Positions 1 through 7,921 of a DNA stretch of 64,000 nucleotides are shown one piece after another. How positions within the stretch are numbered: position 1 is the first letter of the stretch; every line of letters starts with the position of its first letter. The stretch comes from Spirosoma sp. KUDC1026 (GTDB lineage: Bacteria > Bacteroidota > Bacteroidia > Cytophagales > Spirosomataceae). Below the pieces are notes generated by a model that was not told the origin of the DNA, ran no database searches, and was given only the letters and a program-made list of their open reading frames with translations. Position numbers and translations under genes: made by a program. The stretch lies in contig NZ_CP056032.1 in NCBI RefSeq assembly GCF_013375035.1, positions 5,730,291 to 5,794,290 on the forward strand. Direction: 5' to 3'.

Positions 1-1014
1 TTAATAGTCCTTGATTGGTTGAATATCGTAGTACGTCTTAATCTCCTCGGCGCTGGGCGCTTTGGCAGGACGCACGATCCGGAAGCCAACGAATGAAGCC
101 GATGTCAGCCACCAGTCGCTTTTGGGGCTCTGTGGGTCGAGCACCTTCCAGGCTGGTGCCGACGGCGTCCGGGCCGCCGAACGTAACACCTCGGGTTCAT
201 CATCCCAGGAGCCCCCGCGAACGGAATTAGGATACAGCTGGGTGGTTGGCGCGTAAGGTTCTTTTACAGCCCCGCTGGCAACCTGCTTGTAGTAATCCGG
301 GATATACTGGTCCTGCGTCCATTCCATGACGTTACCGTGCATATCGTACAACCCAAAGGAGTTTGGCTTCTTCGTACCTATTTTCTTGTACGACCCGTTA
401 CTGTTGCCTTTGTAAACCGCATACTCCCCCAACTGCTTGGGGTCATTTCCGAATGAATAGGCCAGCGTTGCGTTTTTGTCGTTGCCCCGGCAGGCGTATT
501 CCCATTCGGCTTCGGTTGGCAGGCGGTAAAACACACCCGTCTTTGCATACAGCCACGCACAGAATTTAATGGCGGCATACTGCGTCATGTTGATAGCCGG
601 ATAGCCAGCCCGGCCCATTCCAAACGACATGTCGACATAAGGCGGACTTGGTCGGGTGGTTGCGTCCGTTTTATTCAGATTCGCGTCCGTTTGGGTGTAC
701 TTGGCGGCCATCTCCTTTTCCATATTCGTGAAGGCAAACAGATCGTACAAATCCCAGGTTACTTCGTATTTCCCCATGTAAAACGGCTCGATCGTTACGC
801 CATGTACAGGTTCCTCGTCGGCCTGATGTCCTTTCTGATCGGGCAGACTTCCAATCAAACCCTTGCCGCCCGGAATGGCGACCATGGCGTAAACCTGGTT
901 ACTACCGGGAATGACCTGAGTGTATGATTTAAAGTCAGTTGTGGTTTGTGCGGCTGCGTTTTTGCCCCACAACATCGTTATGAGTACGGCTATCAGGAGA
1001 TGTTTCGATTGCAT
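1..1014 (-). CDS. SUMF1/FGE-like secreted protein
   Basis: This is a 337-residue protein of the formylglycine-generating-enzyme-like (SUMF1/PvdO/EgtB C-terminal) fold. It starts with an export signal (about residues 1-22, ending AAAQ), so it is probably periplasmic. The domain is visible from 'VAIPGGKGLIGS' through 'MGKYEVTW', 'RLPTEAEWEYACRG' and 'DMHGNVMEWTQD' to 'SVRGGSWDDE' and 'FVGFRIVRP'. True sulfatase-activating enzymes carry a cysteine pair just after RGGSW; here that stretch has DDEPEVLRSAART and no cysteine. It is therefore likely a SUMF1-fold protein with another role, structural or binding, as in the GldJ/GldK relatives of Bacteroidetes. No lipobox is seen. The stop codon occupies the first three bases of the window, so the gene is complete. 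It diverges from the DUF4160 gene. Family is sure; function is unknown. Confidence 0.8.
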   Translation of the reverse strand: MQSKHLLIAVLITMLWGKNAAAQTTTDFKSYTQVIPGSNQVYAMVAIPGGKGLIGSLPDQKGHQADEEPVHGVTIEPFYMGKYEVTWDLYDLFAFTNMEKEMAAKYTQTDANLNKTDATTRPSPPYVDMSFGMGRAGYPAINMTQYAAIKFCAWLYAKTGVFYRLPTEAEWEYACRGNDKNATLAYSFGNDPKQLGEYAVYKGNSNGSYKKIGTKKPNSFGLYDMHGNVMEWTQDQYIPDYYKQVASGAVKEPYAPTTQLYPNSVRGGSWDDEPEVLRSAARTPSAPAWKVLDPQSPKSDWWLTSASFVGFRIVRPAKAPSAEEIKTYYDIQPIKDY

Positions 1015-1081
1015 TTTTCGTTTCAGACAAAAAGGGTTGATCCTCTTTAAAAGCTAAAAGTACGAACGATCTCCTTTGTTG

Positions 1082-1089
1082 TACCTTTG
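1082..1089 (+). promoter_or_regulatory. Putative -7 box (TACCTTTG)
   Basis: The octamer matches the Bacteroidetes primary-sigma -7 consensus TAnnTTTG and ends 15 bases before the DUF4160 start, giving a very short leader. No convincing -33 TTG lies at the expected distance, so this rests on one half of the promoter. Confidence 0.4.
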
Positions 1090-1104
1090 TAAAAAATAAC
1101 CAGG

Positions 1105-1353
1105 ATGCCCGAACTCTTCAGGTTTTATGGAATGCGGTTCTTCTTTTACAGTAATGAACACCTTCCGGTTCATGTACACGTACGTAATGCTGATGGAGAT
1201 GCCAAATTCGCTCTTAACCCTATTTTATTGATTGAGAATAATGGCATGAAATCCAAAGACCTCAAAATTGCGGAAGGTATAATCGAAGAAAATACTGACG
1301 TAATCAATAACCGCTGGAAAGAATATTTTGGCGATAAAAACGAATTAAAATGA
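1105..1353 (+). CDS. DUF4160 domain protein
   Basis: This small protein of 82 residues matches the DUF4160 pattern: 'RFYGMRFFFYSNEH' followed by the 'PVHVHV' histidine motif and a basic C-terminal half. Members of this family usually sit beside DUF2442 genes. Here the DUF2442 start overlaps this stop codon (ATGA, four bases), which shows translational coupling. The biochemical function is unknown. The pairing of two tiny coupled genes resembles a toxin-antitoxin module, but nothing in the sequence shows toxicity. An ABC-F gene follows after the pair in what looks like one transcript. Confidence 0.8.
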   Translation: MPELFRFYGMRFFFYSNEHLPVHVHVRNADGDAKFALNPILLIENNGMKSKDLKIAEGIIEENTDVINNRWKEYFGDKNELK

Positions 1354-1577
1354 GCCGTCTTACTGCCTCAAACGTCTGGTTTTCAGAAAACAGGATTTTT
1401 ATGGAGCTGTCTGACGGCCGAATTATTGGTTGCCCCACGCAGTGGTTTCCTCGTCTTGATAAAGCGCCTATAGAGCAGAAAAATAAATGGGAGCTTATTG
1501 CAGGAGGAACTGGTGTACATTGGGAAGACCTTGATGAAGATTTGTCCGTGGAAGGTATGCTTACTTTCCGCAAATAA
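1350..1577 (+). CDS. DUF2442 domain protein
   Basis: This 75-residue protein has the family hallmarks: 'LSDGRIIGCPTQWFPRL' in the middle and 'GVHWEDLDEDLSVEGML' at the C-terminus. It overlaps the DUF4160 stop by four bases and ends only six bases before the ABC-F start, so all three are probably cotranscribed. DUF2442 is usually annotated as a possible DNA- or partner-binding partner of DUF4160; its role is unproven. An antitoxin-like role is inference only. Confidence 0.8.
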   Translation: MSRLTASNVWFSENRIFMELSDGRIIGCPTQWFPRLDKAPIEQKNKWELIAGGTGVHWEDLDEDLSVEGMLTFRK

Positions 1578-1583
1578 GTAATT

Positions 1584-3473
1584 ATGAATTACCTCTCAGC
1601 CGAAAATTTAACCAAGTCATACGGCGACCGTATTCTGTTCCGTAATCTCACCTTCGGGATCAATCGGGGCGATAAGGTCGCTATTGTCGGCGCAAACGGC
1701 TCCGGCAAAACCACCCTCCTGTCTATCCTGGCGGGGGCTGTTCCACCCGAAGAAGGCGTCGTCAGTCACCGGAAAGACATCAGCATTGGCTACCTTGATC
1801 AGCAACCCGATCTGAACGATGCGTTGACCGTCATGGAAGTAGTGCTGGCGGGCGAAAGTGCCCAGCTCGATGCCGTACGTGCCTACGAACAGGCACTGGT
1901 AAGCGACGACCCGAACGCACTCGAACGGGCCATGAGCGATATGGAAAAGCTCGAAGCCTGGGATTATGAAGCCCAGATCCGGCAAATTCTGGGTGAACTC
2001 GGTATTCAGGACGTCGACCAACGGGTTGGCTCACTCTCGGGTGGACAGCGGAAACGGGTGGCACTGGCAAGGGTGCTGATTCAGAATCCCGATCTGCTGA
2101 TTCTGGATGAGCCCACTAACCACCTCGACCTGGAAGCCATTGAGTATCTGGAAAGCTTCCTGAATACCAACAATGGTACGTTGCTGATGGTATCTCACGA
2201 CCGTTACTTCCTGGATCGGGTCTGTAACCAGATTGCGGAACTGGATGGAGGTCAATTATACACCTACAAAGGAAACTACGCGTATTTCCTCGAAAAGAAG
2301 GATGAGCGCGAAGCGGCAGCGGCATCAGAGCTGGCGAAAGACCGTAATACGTTCCGGCGGGAGCTGGAATGGATGCGTCGCCAACCCAAGGCACGGGGTA
2401 CGAAGGCCCAGTATCGGATCGACGCGTTTGAAAACCTGAAAGAAAAAACCAGCGGAAAACGGAACGACGGCGAACTGGACCTGAACCTGCGCATGACCCG
2501 GCTAGGCAGCAAGATTCTGGAAGTGGAAAACCTAAGTAAGCGTTTTGGCGACAAGGTGCTGCTCGATCATTTTACCTACACCTTCAAACGGTTCGACCGC
2601 GTTGGCCTGATTGGCAAGAACGGCATGGGTAAAACCACGCTGATGAATATGCTGACGGGCGAGCTTCGGCCCGACTCCGGCAAGATTACAACGGGAGGAA
2701 CCGTCAAATTTGGCTATTACACGCAGAACGAACTGGATTTACCCGAAAATCAGCGGGTTATCGACGTTGTGCAGGATGTAGCTGAAGTGATGAAACTGGC
2801 GAATGGCGATACCGTTACGGCAACGCAACTGCTCAGTCGTTTCCTCTTCGACCGCGCCAAGCAATACGATTACGTAGCGAAACTAAGCGGGGGCGAAAAA
2901 CGACGGCTTCAGCTGCTGCTGGTGCTCGTGCAGAACCCGAACTTCCTGATTCTTGACGAGCCGACTAACGATCTCGATATCACGACGCTGAACGTACTGG
3001 AAGACTTTCTGCTGAGCTTCGGTGGCTGTGTGCTGATCGTTACCCACGACCGCTATTTCATGGACCGGCTGGTCGACCACGTATTTGTGCTGGAAGGTGA
3101 GGGCAAAGTGCGCGATTATCCTGGTAACTACACCGATTATCGCGAATGGCGCGACGCCCAACCCAAACGTATTACGGCATCAGACAATACCCGGAAGGAG
3201 CCCACATCTGCCGCCAGTAGTACCAAGACTCAATCGGCGGATTCGGCGAGCAACACGGTCAAAAAGAAGCTGTCTTTTAAGGAAATGAAGGAGTACGAAA
3301 CGCTCGAGAAGGATATCGAGTTACTGGAACAGCGCAAAACCGAAGTTGTCGAACTGCTCAACGCCGGTGGTCATCACGAGCAACTGACCGCCTGGGCGCG
3401 CGAAATTGAACAGATTGATCAGGATGTAGCCCAAAAATCAGACCGCTGGCTGGAGCTGGCAGAATATATTTAA
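1584..3473 (+). CDS. uup: ABC-F family ATPase, Uup type
   Basis: This soluble protein has two ABC cassettes and no membrane segments (629 residues). Cassette 1 has Walker A GANGSGKTT (36-44), signature LSGGQRKR and Walker B LLILDEPTNHLD; cassette 2 has GKNGMGKTT, LSGGEKRR and FLILDEPTNDLD. The inter-cassette linker is the charged ABC-F arm (about 240-310). Beyond residue 530 comes a low-complexity Ser/Thr linker and then a C-terminal coiled coil (about 550-629), which is the Uup hallmark and binds DNA or ribosomes in known members. ABC-F proteins act on the ribosomal E site in translation; Uup also affects transposon excision and branched DNA. The gene follows DUF2442 by six bases. An antibiotic-resistance ABC-F is less likely because of the Uup-type tail. 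Confidence 0.85.
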   Translation: MNYLSAENLTKSYGDRILFRNLTFGINRGDKVAIVGANGSGKTTLLSILAGAVPPEEGVVSHRKDISIGYLDQQPDLNDALTVMEVVLAGESAQLDAVRAYEQALVSDDPNALERAMSDMEKLEAWDYEAQIRQILGELGIQDVDQRVGSLSGGQRKRVALARVLIQNPDLLILDEPTNHLDLEAIEYLESFLNTNNGTLLMVSHDRYFLDRVCNQIAELDGGQLYTYKGNYAYFLEKKDEREAAAASELAKDRNTFRRELEWMRRQPKARGTKAQYRIDAFENLKEKTSGKRNDGELDLNLRMTRLGSKILEVENLSKRFGDKVLLDHFTYTFKRFDRVGLIGKNGMGKTTLMNMLTGELRPDSGKITTGGTVKFGYYTQNELDLPENQRVIDVVQDVAEVMKLANGDTVTATQLLSRFLFDRAKQYDYVAKLSGGEKRRLQLLLVLVQNPNFLILDEPTNDLDITTLNVLEDFLLSFGGCVLIVTHDRYFMDRLVDHVFVLEGEGKVRDYPGNYTDYREWRDAQPKRITASDNTRKEPTSAASSTKTQSADSASNTVKKKLSFKEMKEYETLEKDIELLEQRKTEVVELLNAGGHHEQLTAWAREIEQIDQDVAQKSDRWLELAEYI

Positions 3474-3560
3474 TGAGCGAAAGAATGAAAGAGCGAAAGA
3501 GTAAATTTACTATCACTCATTAATCGCTCTTTCACTCATTCGCTCTTTCGCTCTTTACTA
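3474..3560. repeat. GAGCGAAAGA-type intergenic repeat with dyad symmetry
   Basis: The whole gap between the ABC-F stop and the DedA start is made of variants of GAGCGAAAGA and GAATGAAAGAG on the left and their complements (CTCTTTCGCTC) on the right. They are arranged as an imperfect inverted repeat around the 12-base palindrome AGTAAATTTACT (3500-3511). The transcript could form a long imperfect hairpin. A related GAAAGAGTGATAATCGAGG arm appears at 32057-32306. It may act as a terminator or be a dispersed repeat. Confidence 0.6.
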
Positions 3561-4211
3561 ATGGATCAGATTATTGAGTTTTTCAGGTACTTACTCAACT
3601 CCGAAGAAATCATTCAGACGGGGGGGCTAGTGCTGATTACCCTTATCATCTTTATTGAAAACGGAGTCATTTTCGGGTTTTTTCTACCCGGCGATTACCT
3701 CCTGTTTTTGTCCGGCGTCTTTGCGGGTACACGGCTGCTCGACGTATCACTCTGGTTACTACTGGCCTGTATTTTCGGTGCGGCCGTGCTCGGATCGCTC
3801 ACCGGCTACCTGACGGGCTATTTCGCCGGCGGACGGCTGCAAAACCGCCCGGACTCCCTGTTATTCAAGAAAGAGTACATTACGAACACACGGGTTGCTT
3901 TTGAAAAATACGGCACCAGCGCGCTCATCGTTGCCCGTTTTCTGCCTATTGTCCGCACGTTTGCTCCGGTGCTGGCAGGATTGATTCACATGGATTTCCG
4001 TCGCTTCATGCTGTATAACGTTACGGGGGGCGCAATCTGGGTCGTTACGCTGGTTGGCGGTGGTTTCTTCTTCGGCGAGCAGTTTCCCTGGATTATCAAT
4101 TACGTTCACTGGATCATCATTTTCTTCCTCGGTGTTACCACGTTCACCGTCGTCCGCGGTTACCTGAACGCCCGGCGTGAACGGCGGGCCGAGAAAGCCA
4201 AACTGGAATAA
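3561..4211 (+). CDS. DedA family membrane protein
   Basis: This 216-residue integral membrane protein has the SNARE-associated/DedA (VTT) fold. Visible features are hydrophobic segments at about 17-60, 65-90, 130-165 and 175-200, the re-entrant 'GFFLPGDYLLFLSG' motif and the conserved 'ARFLPIVRTFAPVLAG' segment carrying the essential arginines. Family members move undecaprenyl phosphate or phospholipids across the inner membrane and support envelope homeostasis. The C-terminus is basic (RRERRAEKAK). The last codons lie inside the left arm of a perfect inverted repeat that serves as terminator. It is preceded by the GAGCGAAAGA repeat. Confidence 0.85.
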   Translation: MDQIIEFFRYLLNSEEIIQTGGLVLITLIIFIENGVIFGFFLPGDYLLFLSGVFAGTRLLDVSLWLLLACIFGAAVLGSLTGYLTGYFAGGRLQNRPDSLLFKKEYITNTRVAFEKYGTSALIVARFLPIVRTFAPVLAGLIHMDFRRFMLYNVTGGAIWVVTLVGGGFFFGEQFPWIINYVHWIIIFFLGVTTFTVVRGYLNARRERRAEKAKLE

Positions 4212-4255
4212 CAAAAGCGGCCAGTTATGAACTGGCCGCTTTTGTTATTCCAGTT
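4201..4255. terminator. Bidirectional terminator, 26-bp perfect inverted repeat
   Basis: Arms 4201-4226 and 4230-4255 are perfectly complementary around a three-base loop (ATG). The stem has a GC core (GCGGCCAGTT) flanked by AAAA and TTTT, as in a bidirectional intrinsic terminator between convergent genes. The left arm includes the last two codons and the stop of the dedA gene. Confidence 0.9.
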
Positions 4256-4271
4256 ATGTTCTATGTCCTCC

Positions 4272-6707
4272 TTAGTTGCGTAGTGGCTTTCCGCCCGTCA
4301 GCAGACTCTGAATCCGCTCCAGCGTTTTCTTCTCACCGCTCAGCGACAGGAAGGCTTCGCGTTCCAGATCGAGCAGGTATTGTTCGGATACGTTTTGAGG
4401 AGCACTCAGATCTCCACCGCAGATGACATACGCCAGCTTGTCAGCAATTTTGGCGTCGTGGTCGGATATATAACGACCCATTTTCATGGCCGTTATTCCA
4501 GCTTTGAAGAGCGCGATTCCCGTTTTACCCTGTACTTTAATATCCGCGCGTGGCTTGGGTTGCGTATAGCCATTTTCTGACAGTTCAATAGCAGCCTGCT
4601 TGGCTTCGGCAATCAGACGGCTCCGGTTCAGTACAATCTGATCGGTTGACCGCAGATAACTCATTTCCAGCGCTTCCTGCGCCGAAGTAGAGACCTTCGC
4701 CGTAGCAATGTTCATAAAGATGTTTTGCAGAATGTTCAGCTCAGGATCACCAGACTGGTACAGATCCGACGCCCGGGCGGCCATTTCTTTCGTTCCGCCA
4801 CCAGCCGGAATCAAACCGACACCGACTTCAACCAGTCCCATATACGTTTCGGCGTGAGCAACGGCCCGGTCTGAATGCAGTACGGCCTCGCAGCCTCCCC
4901 CCAACGTCAGTGTATGCGGAGCGACGATAACCGGGATGGACGAATATCGGATGCGTGCAATCATCTTCTGGAACTGCGCAATCATCAGATTCACCTCATC
5001 AAACTCCTGCTCAATAGCAAACATGAACAAAGCGCCCAGGTTTGCTCCCGCCGAGAAGGCCGCTGTATCGTCGTTCCCAATCACCAGGCCCCGGAAATCT
5101 TTCTCGGCCATCGAAATACCCTTCATGACCGCTTCCAGCACTTCGGGACCGAAGGTGTTCATCTTACTCCGGAACTCGACGTTTAGAATCCCGTCACCCA
5201 GGTCAATAATGTTGGCTCCTTTATTTTTCCAGACAACGTTATTCGACAAGTTTTCGAGAATCGTAAATGATTCGGTGCCCGGAATGGCTTTGTAGCTTTT
5301 ACTCGGAATGTCGTAATACTTACGGATGCCGTTCTCGATCTTGTAAAAACTATCGAAACCCGCGTCCAGCATGTCATACACCCACTGAGCGGGTTTCTGA
5401 CCGAGCGCTTCAATCAGTTCTACACCCTTGCGAACACCGATAGCATCCCAGGTTTCGAATAGGCCCAGCTGCCAGCCGAAGCCAGCCGTAATGGCGGCAT
5501 CAACGCGATACAGTTCGTCTGAAATTTCGGGGATGCGATACGTAGCGTACCGGAATCCGTCGGCAAAGGTCCGGCGATAAAACTCACCCGCTTTGTCTTT
5601 CCCGTCGATTAAAACGGGGAACCGCTGCCGCAGGTTGTCAATCGCTTTGGTACTTTCGAGCGTAGCGAATTTGACCTTAGCAGAAGGTTTGTATTCGTAA
5701 CTCTTGAGGTCCAGCGCCAGAATTTCCGTCTTGCCGTTGGCATCCTTCGTTTTCTTATAGTACCCCTGCCCCGTCTTATCGCCAAGCCACTTGTTCTCCA
5801 TCAGCTTGACTACCGATGACGGCAGTTCAAACGACGCCCGCGACTCGTCGTGCTCCATCTTGACGAGGTTACTGGCAACGTTTACCGTTGTATCCAGCCC
5901 CACTACGTCCGATAGCCGGAACGTGCCCGATTTAGGCCGCCCAACGACAGGTCCCGTCAGTTTATCTACTTCCTCAACGGTCAACCCCAGTTCTTCGGCC
6001 ACCCGAATCGTCTGAATCAGCGATTGAATACCCAGCCGGTTAGCGATGAAACCGGGTGTGTCCTTGCACAACACTGTCGTTTTGCCGAGATACAAATCGC
6101 CGTACTTCATCAAGAAATCGATTACGGCCGGATCGGTGTCCGGACCAGGAATAATTTCCAGCAGACGCAGGTAACGAGGTGGGTTGAAGAAGTGCGTTCC
6201 GCAGAAGTTCTTTTTGAAATCGTCGCTCCGGCCCTCCGTGAGCAGGTGCATCGGAATCCCCGAGGTGTTCGATGTAATCAGTGTGCCGGGCTTGCGGTAT
6301 TGCTCAATACGTTCGTACACCGACCGTTTGATGTCCAGCCGCTCCACAACCACTTCAATAATCCAGTCGTAAGCGGTAATCTCTTTCAGATTATCGTCGA
6401 AGTTGCCCAGCTTGATCCGACTGGCGAACTTAGCACTGTACAACGCGGCCGGACTAGCTTTCAACATCGTCTGAAACGCGTCGTTCACAATGCGGTTACG
6501 TACCACGGGACTTTCAGTAGTCAGTCCTTTGGCCTGTTCGGCGGCATTAGGTTCTTTCGGCACGATGTCCAGCAGCAGAACATCAACGCCAATATTGGCA
6601 AAGTGAGCTGCAATGCGCGAGCCCATAATACCCGACCCCAGCACGGCCACTCGCCGGATAGTACGATTCTTGACTTGGGTTTTAGGTTTTTCCAGGGTTG
6701 CTTCCAT
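4272..6707 (-). CDS. fadN: 3-hydroxyacyl-CoA dehydrogenase/enoyl-CoA hydratase (FadN type)
   Basis: This bifunctional beta-oxidation enzyme has 811 residues with the dehydrogenase first, as in Bacillus FadN and unlike E. coli FadB. The Rossmann fold begins 'VAVLGSGIMGSRIAAHFA' (about 20-37), followed by the helical 3-hydroxyacyl-CoA dehydrogenase domains ('GTHFFNPPRYLRLLEI', 'DTPGFIANRLG') to about residue 450. A crotonase domain follows (about 500-690; 'FSAGANLGALF', 'LGGGCEAVLHSD', oxyanion-hole glycines). It should hydrate 2-enoyl-CoA and oxidise 3-hydroxyacyl-CoA with NAD. It is the last gene of a probable marR-nucleotidyltransferase-fadN unit. The thiolase that usually follows is absent: a strong terminator and convergent dedA come next. 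Confidence 0.85.
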   Translation of the reverse strand: MEATLEKPKTQVKNRTIRRVAVLGSGIMGSRIAAHFANIGVDVLLLDIVPKEPNAAEQAKGLTTESPVVRNRIVNDAFQTMLKASPAALYSAKFASRIKLGNFDDNLKEITAYDWIIEVVVERLDIKRSVYERIEQYRKPGTLITSNTSGIPMHLLTEGRSDDFKKNFCGTHFFNPPRYLRLLEIIPGPDTDPAVIDFLMKYGDLYLGKTTVLCKDTPGFIANRLGIQSLIQTIRVAEELGLTVEEVDKLTGPVVGRPKSGTFRLSDVVGLDTTVNVASNLVKMEHDESRASFELPSSVVKLMENKWLGDKTGQGYYKKTKDANGKTEILALDLKSYEYKPSAKVKFATLESTKAIDNLRQRFPVLIDGKDKAGEFYRRTFADGFRYATYRIPEISDELYRVDAAITAGFGWQLGLFETWDAIGVRKGVELIEALGQKPAQWVYDMLDAGFDSFYKIENGIRKYYDIPSKSYKAIPGTESFTILENLSNNVVWKNKGANIIDLGDGILNVEFRSKMNTFGPEVLEAVMKGISMAEKDFRGLVIGNDDTAAFSAGANLGALFMFAIEQEFDEVNLMIAQFQKMIARIRYSSIPVIVAPHTLTLGGGCEAVLHSDRAVAHAETYMGLVEVGVGLIPAGGGTKEMAARASDLYQSGDPELNILQNIFMNIATAKVSTSAQEALEMSYLRSTDQIVLNRSRLIAEAKQAAIELSENGYTQPKPRADIKVQGKTGIALFKAGITAMKMGRYISDHDAKIADKLAYVICGGDLSAPQNVSEQYLLDLEREAFLSLSGEKKTLERIQSLLTGGKPLRN

Positions 6708-6763
6708 ACTACGGAAAAAGCGACGTTGAGAGTATAACAGGAAGCGTTTGTGGCGCTATCCTT

Positions 6764-7363
6764 CTACAAAATATCCTCGTCCCGCTCTTGGTTTAGTTTA
6801 GTTAATTCATCTACATCGTTGAGATCCTTCGGACTGCCCACTTTTTTCTTTTCAGTAATCAGATCATTAAGCTGAATTACTTTGAAAGGGATATCATCGA
6901 ACACTACGTCAATAGCCCGTTCGTAGCAGGCATCGAAGTCTGTTTCGGCAAATGCTTTCAGACTGTATCCCATATTCAGCGTAAAACCATGCTTACCAAC
7001 TGCTACCGACGTCCAGCCAAACAGCAATGGCACGTCCTTCAGGTAATCAGCGCCAGCGACTCCGTTTTCTTTAAGCGCCTGAATCAAGCTAGTCTTATTG
7101 AGCGAATCTGACCGTAACCAAAGGTCCATGTCCTGTGTCGTTCTGACATGACCATGAACTACACCTGCCGTACCGCCAACCAGCATAAACTTGACGTCAT
7201 AACGATTCAGGCTCTCCAGCAACTGCTGTACGTCCCGATCAGTGATATCCATAGATTTTGCCCGGTTTTTCGGATTAGCATGATAAAGTTTTGATGCCAG
7301 TGCCATTAGCCGGGTAAACGCTTTCAGTCTGTTTTCCGCGTTATGGTTGATAGTAACTGGCAT
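6764..7363 (-). CDS. Nucleotidyltransferase-fold protein (AbiEii/DUF6036-like)
   Basis: This 199-residue protein has a minimal nucleotidyltransferase signature: 'MLVGGTAGVVHGHVRTTQDM' followed by DLWL, so Gly-Gly at 63-64 and the two metal-binding acids at D78 and D80. A C-terminal 'KKVGSPKDLNDVDELTKL' matches the tail of AbiEii/DUF6036-type proteins. Such proteins are often toxin or tRNA-modifying components, but many are uncharacterised. An alternative ATG at 7252 (MDITDRDVQQ) would remove a basic 37-residue N-terminus. It lies 12 bases after marR and 56 bases before fadN on the same strand, an unexpected place for such a gene. No partner antitoxin-like gene is adjacent. Confidence 0.65.
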   Translation of the reverse strand: MPVTINHNAENRLKAFTRLMALASKLYHANPKNRAKSMDITDRDVQQLLESLNRYDVKFMLVGGTAGVVHGHVRTTQDMDLWLRSDSLNKTSLIQALKENGVAGADYLKDVPLLFGWTSVAVGKHGFTLNMGYSLKAFAETDFDACYERAIDVVFDDIPFKVIQLNDLITEKKKVGSPKDLNDVDELTKLNQERDEDIL

Positions 7364-7375
7364 GACGTATCGGGA

Positions 7376-7846
7376 TTAATCCAACGGTAGTTCTTCGGTC
7401 TCGGTGGTTTTGATCTTGGCGTTTTCGTCTTCAACCAAACGGTTAATGTCTTTGATGACCTCAAAAAACGTAACCAGCTTGTCGAGTGGAATATTTTCCC
7501 GGATCAGGTTGTTGAACCGGATCACGCCTTCGCGGGCCATCTCCCGTTTTTCCTTCCCGGCCTCGGTCAGGAAAACGCGAACAAAGCGCTTGTCGTTGCC
7601 GTCAATCTCCCGGCGAATGAGTCCCCGTTCTTCCAGATTCTTGAGCATCCTGACCAGCGAACGGGGTTCCATACCAAGTAGTGGGCCAATTTTCGTGGCA
7701 GGTGTTCCTTCGTCCAGATCGATGTTGAGCAGTACGTAGCCGATTGCCATCGTGATCCCGAACTGACCCGCGTGGGCATTATACATGCGCGAAATGGCAT
7801 GCCAGGCCCACTTTATATGAAAATCAACGGTCTTTTCCTTTTTCAT
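7376..7846 (-). CDS. MarR family transcriptional regulator
   Basis: This 156-residue winged-helix repressor has the recognition region 'LGMEPRSLVRMLKNLEERGL' (about 60-80) and the wing 'IDGNDKRFVRVFLTEAGK' (about 85-105), flanked by the dimerisation helices expected for MarR. In Bacteroidetes such regulators often head fatty-acid beta-oxidation operons and respond to acyl-CoA or related ligands; here fadN lies in the same run, which supports that role. A clean inverted repeat 54 bases upstream of the start (7900-7919) is the likely operator, suggesting autoregulation. Confidence 0.8.
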   Translation of the reverse strand: MKKEKTVDFHIKWAWHAISRMYNAHAGQFGITMAIGYVLLNIDLDEGTPATKIGPLLGMEPRSLVRMLKNLEERGLIRREIDGNDKRFVRVFLTEAGKEKREMAREGVIRFNNLIRENIPLDKLVTFFEVIKDINRLVEDENAKIKTTETEELPLD

Positions 7847-7899
7847 AGTAGATGTCGCTTTGTCCTATTCAGACGTGTAAATCTACTATTTTTTTGTAA

Positions 7900-7919
7900 A
7901 TAGTATGCAAGCATACCAT
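7900..7919. promoter_or_regulatory. Putative MarR operator
   Basis: ATAGTATGC-AA-GCATACCAT is an inverted repeat with eight of nine positions matching, typical in size and spacing of MarR sites. On the minus strand it overlaps a possible -33 TTG about 22 bases ahead of a TAGATTTA -7-like box, so binding would block transcription of marR and the genes behind it. Confidence 0.55.
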
Positions 7920-7921
7920 TT

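Noticed and set aside
1105..1577. Proven toxin-antitoxin module
   Set aside because: Gene size and overlap fit, but DUF4160/DUF2442 toxicity is not shown by anything in the sequence; kept only as a hypothesis.
6024..6737. 237-codon plus-strand frame opposite fadN
   Set aside because: It lies wholly inside a well-supported gene on the other strand and its translation has no family features.
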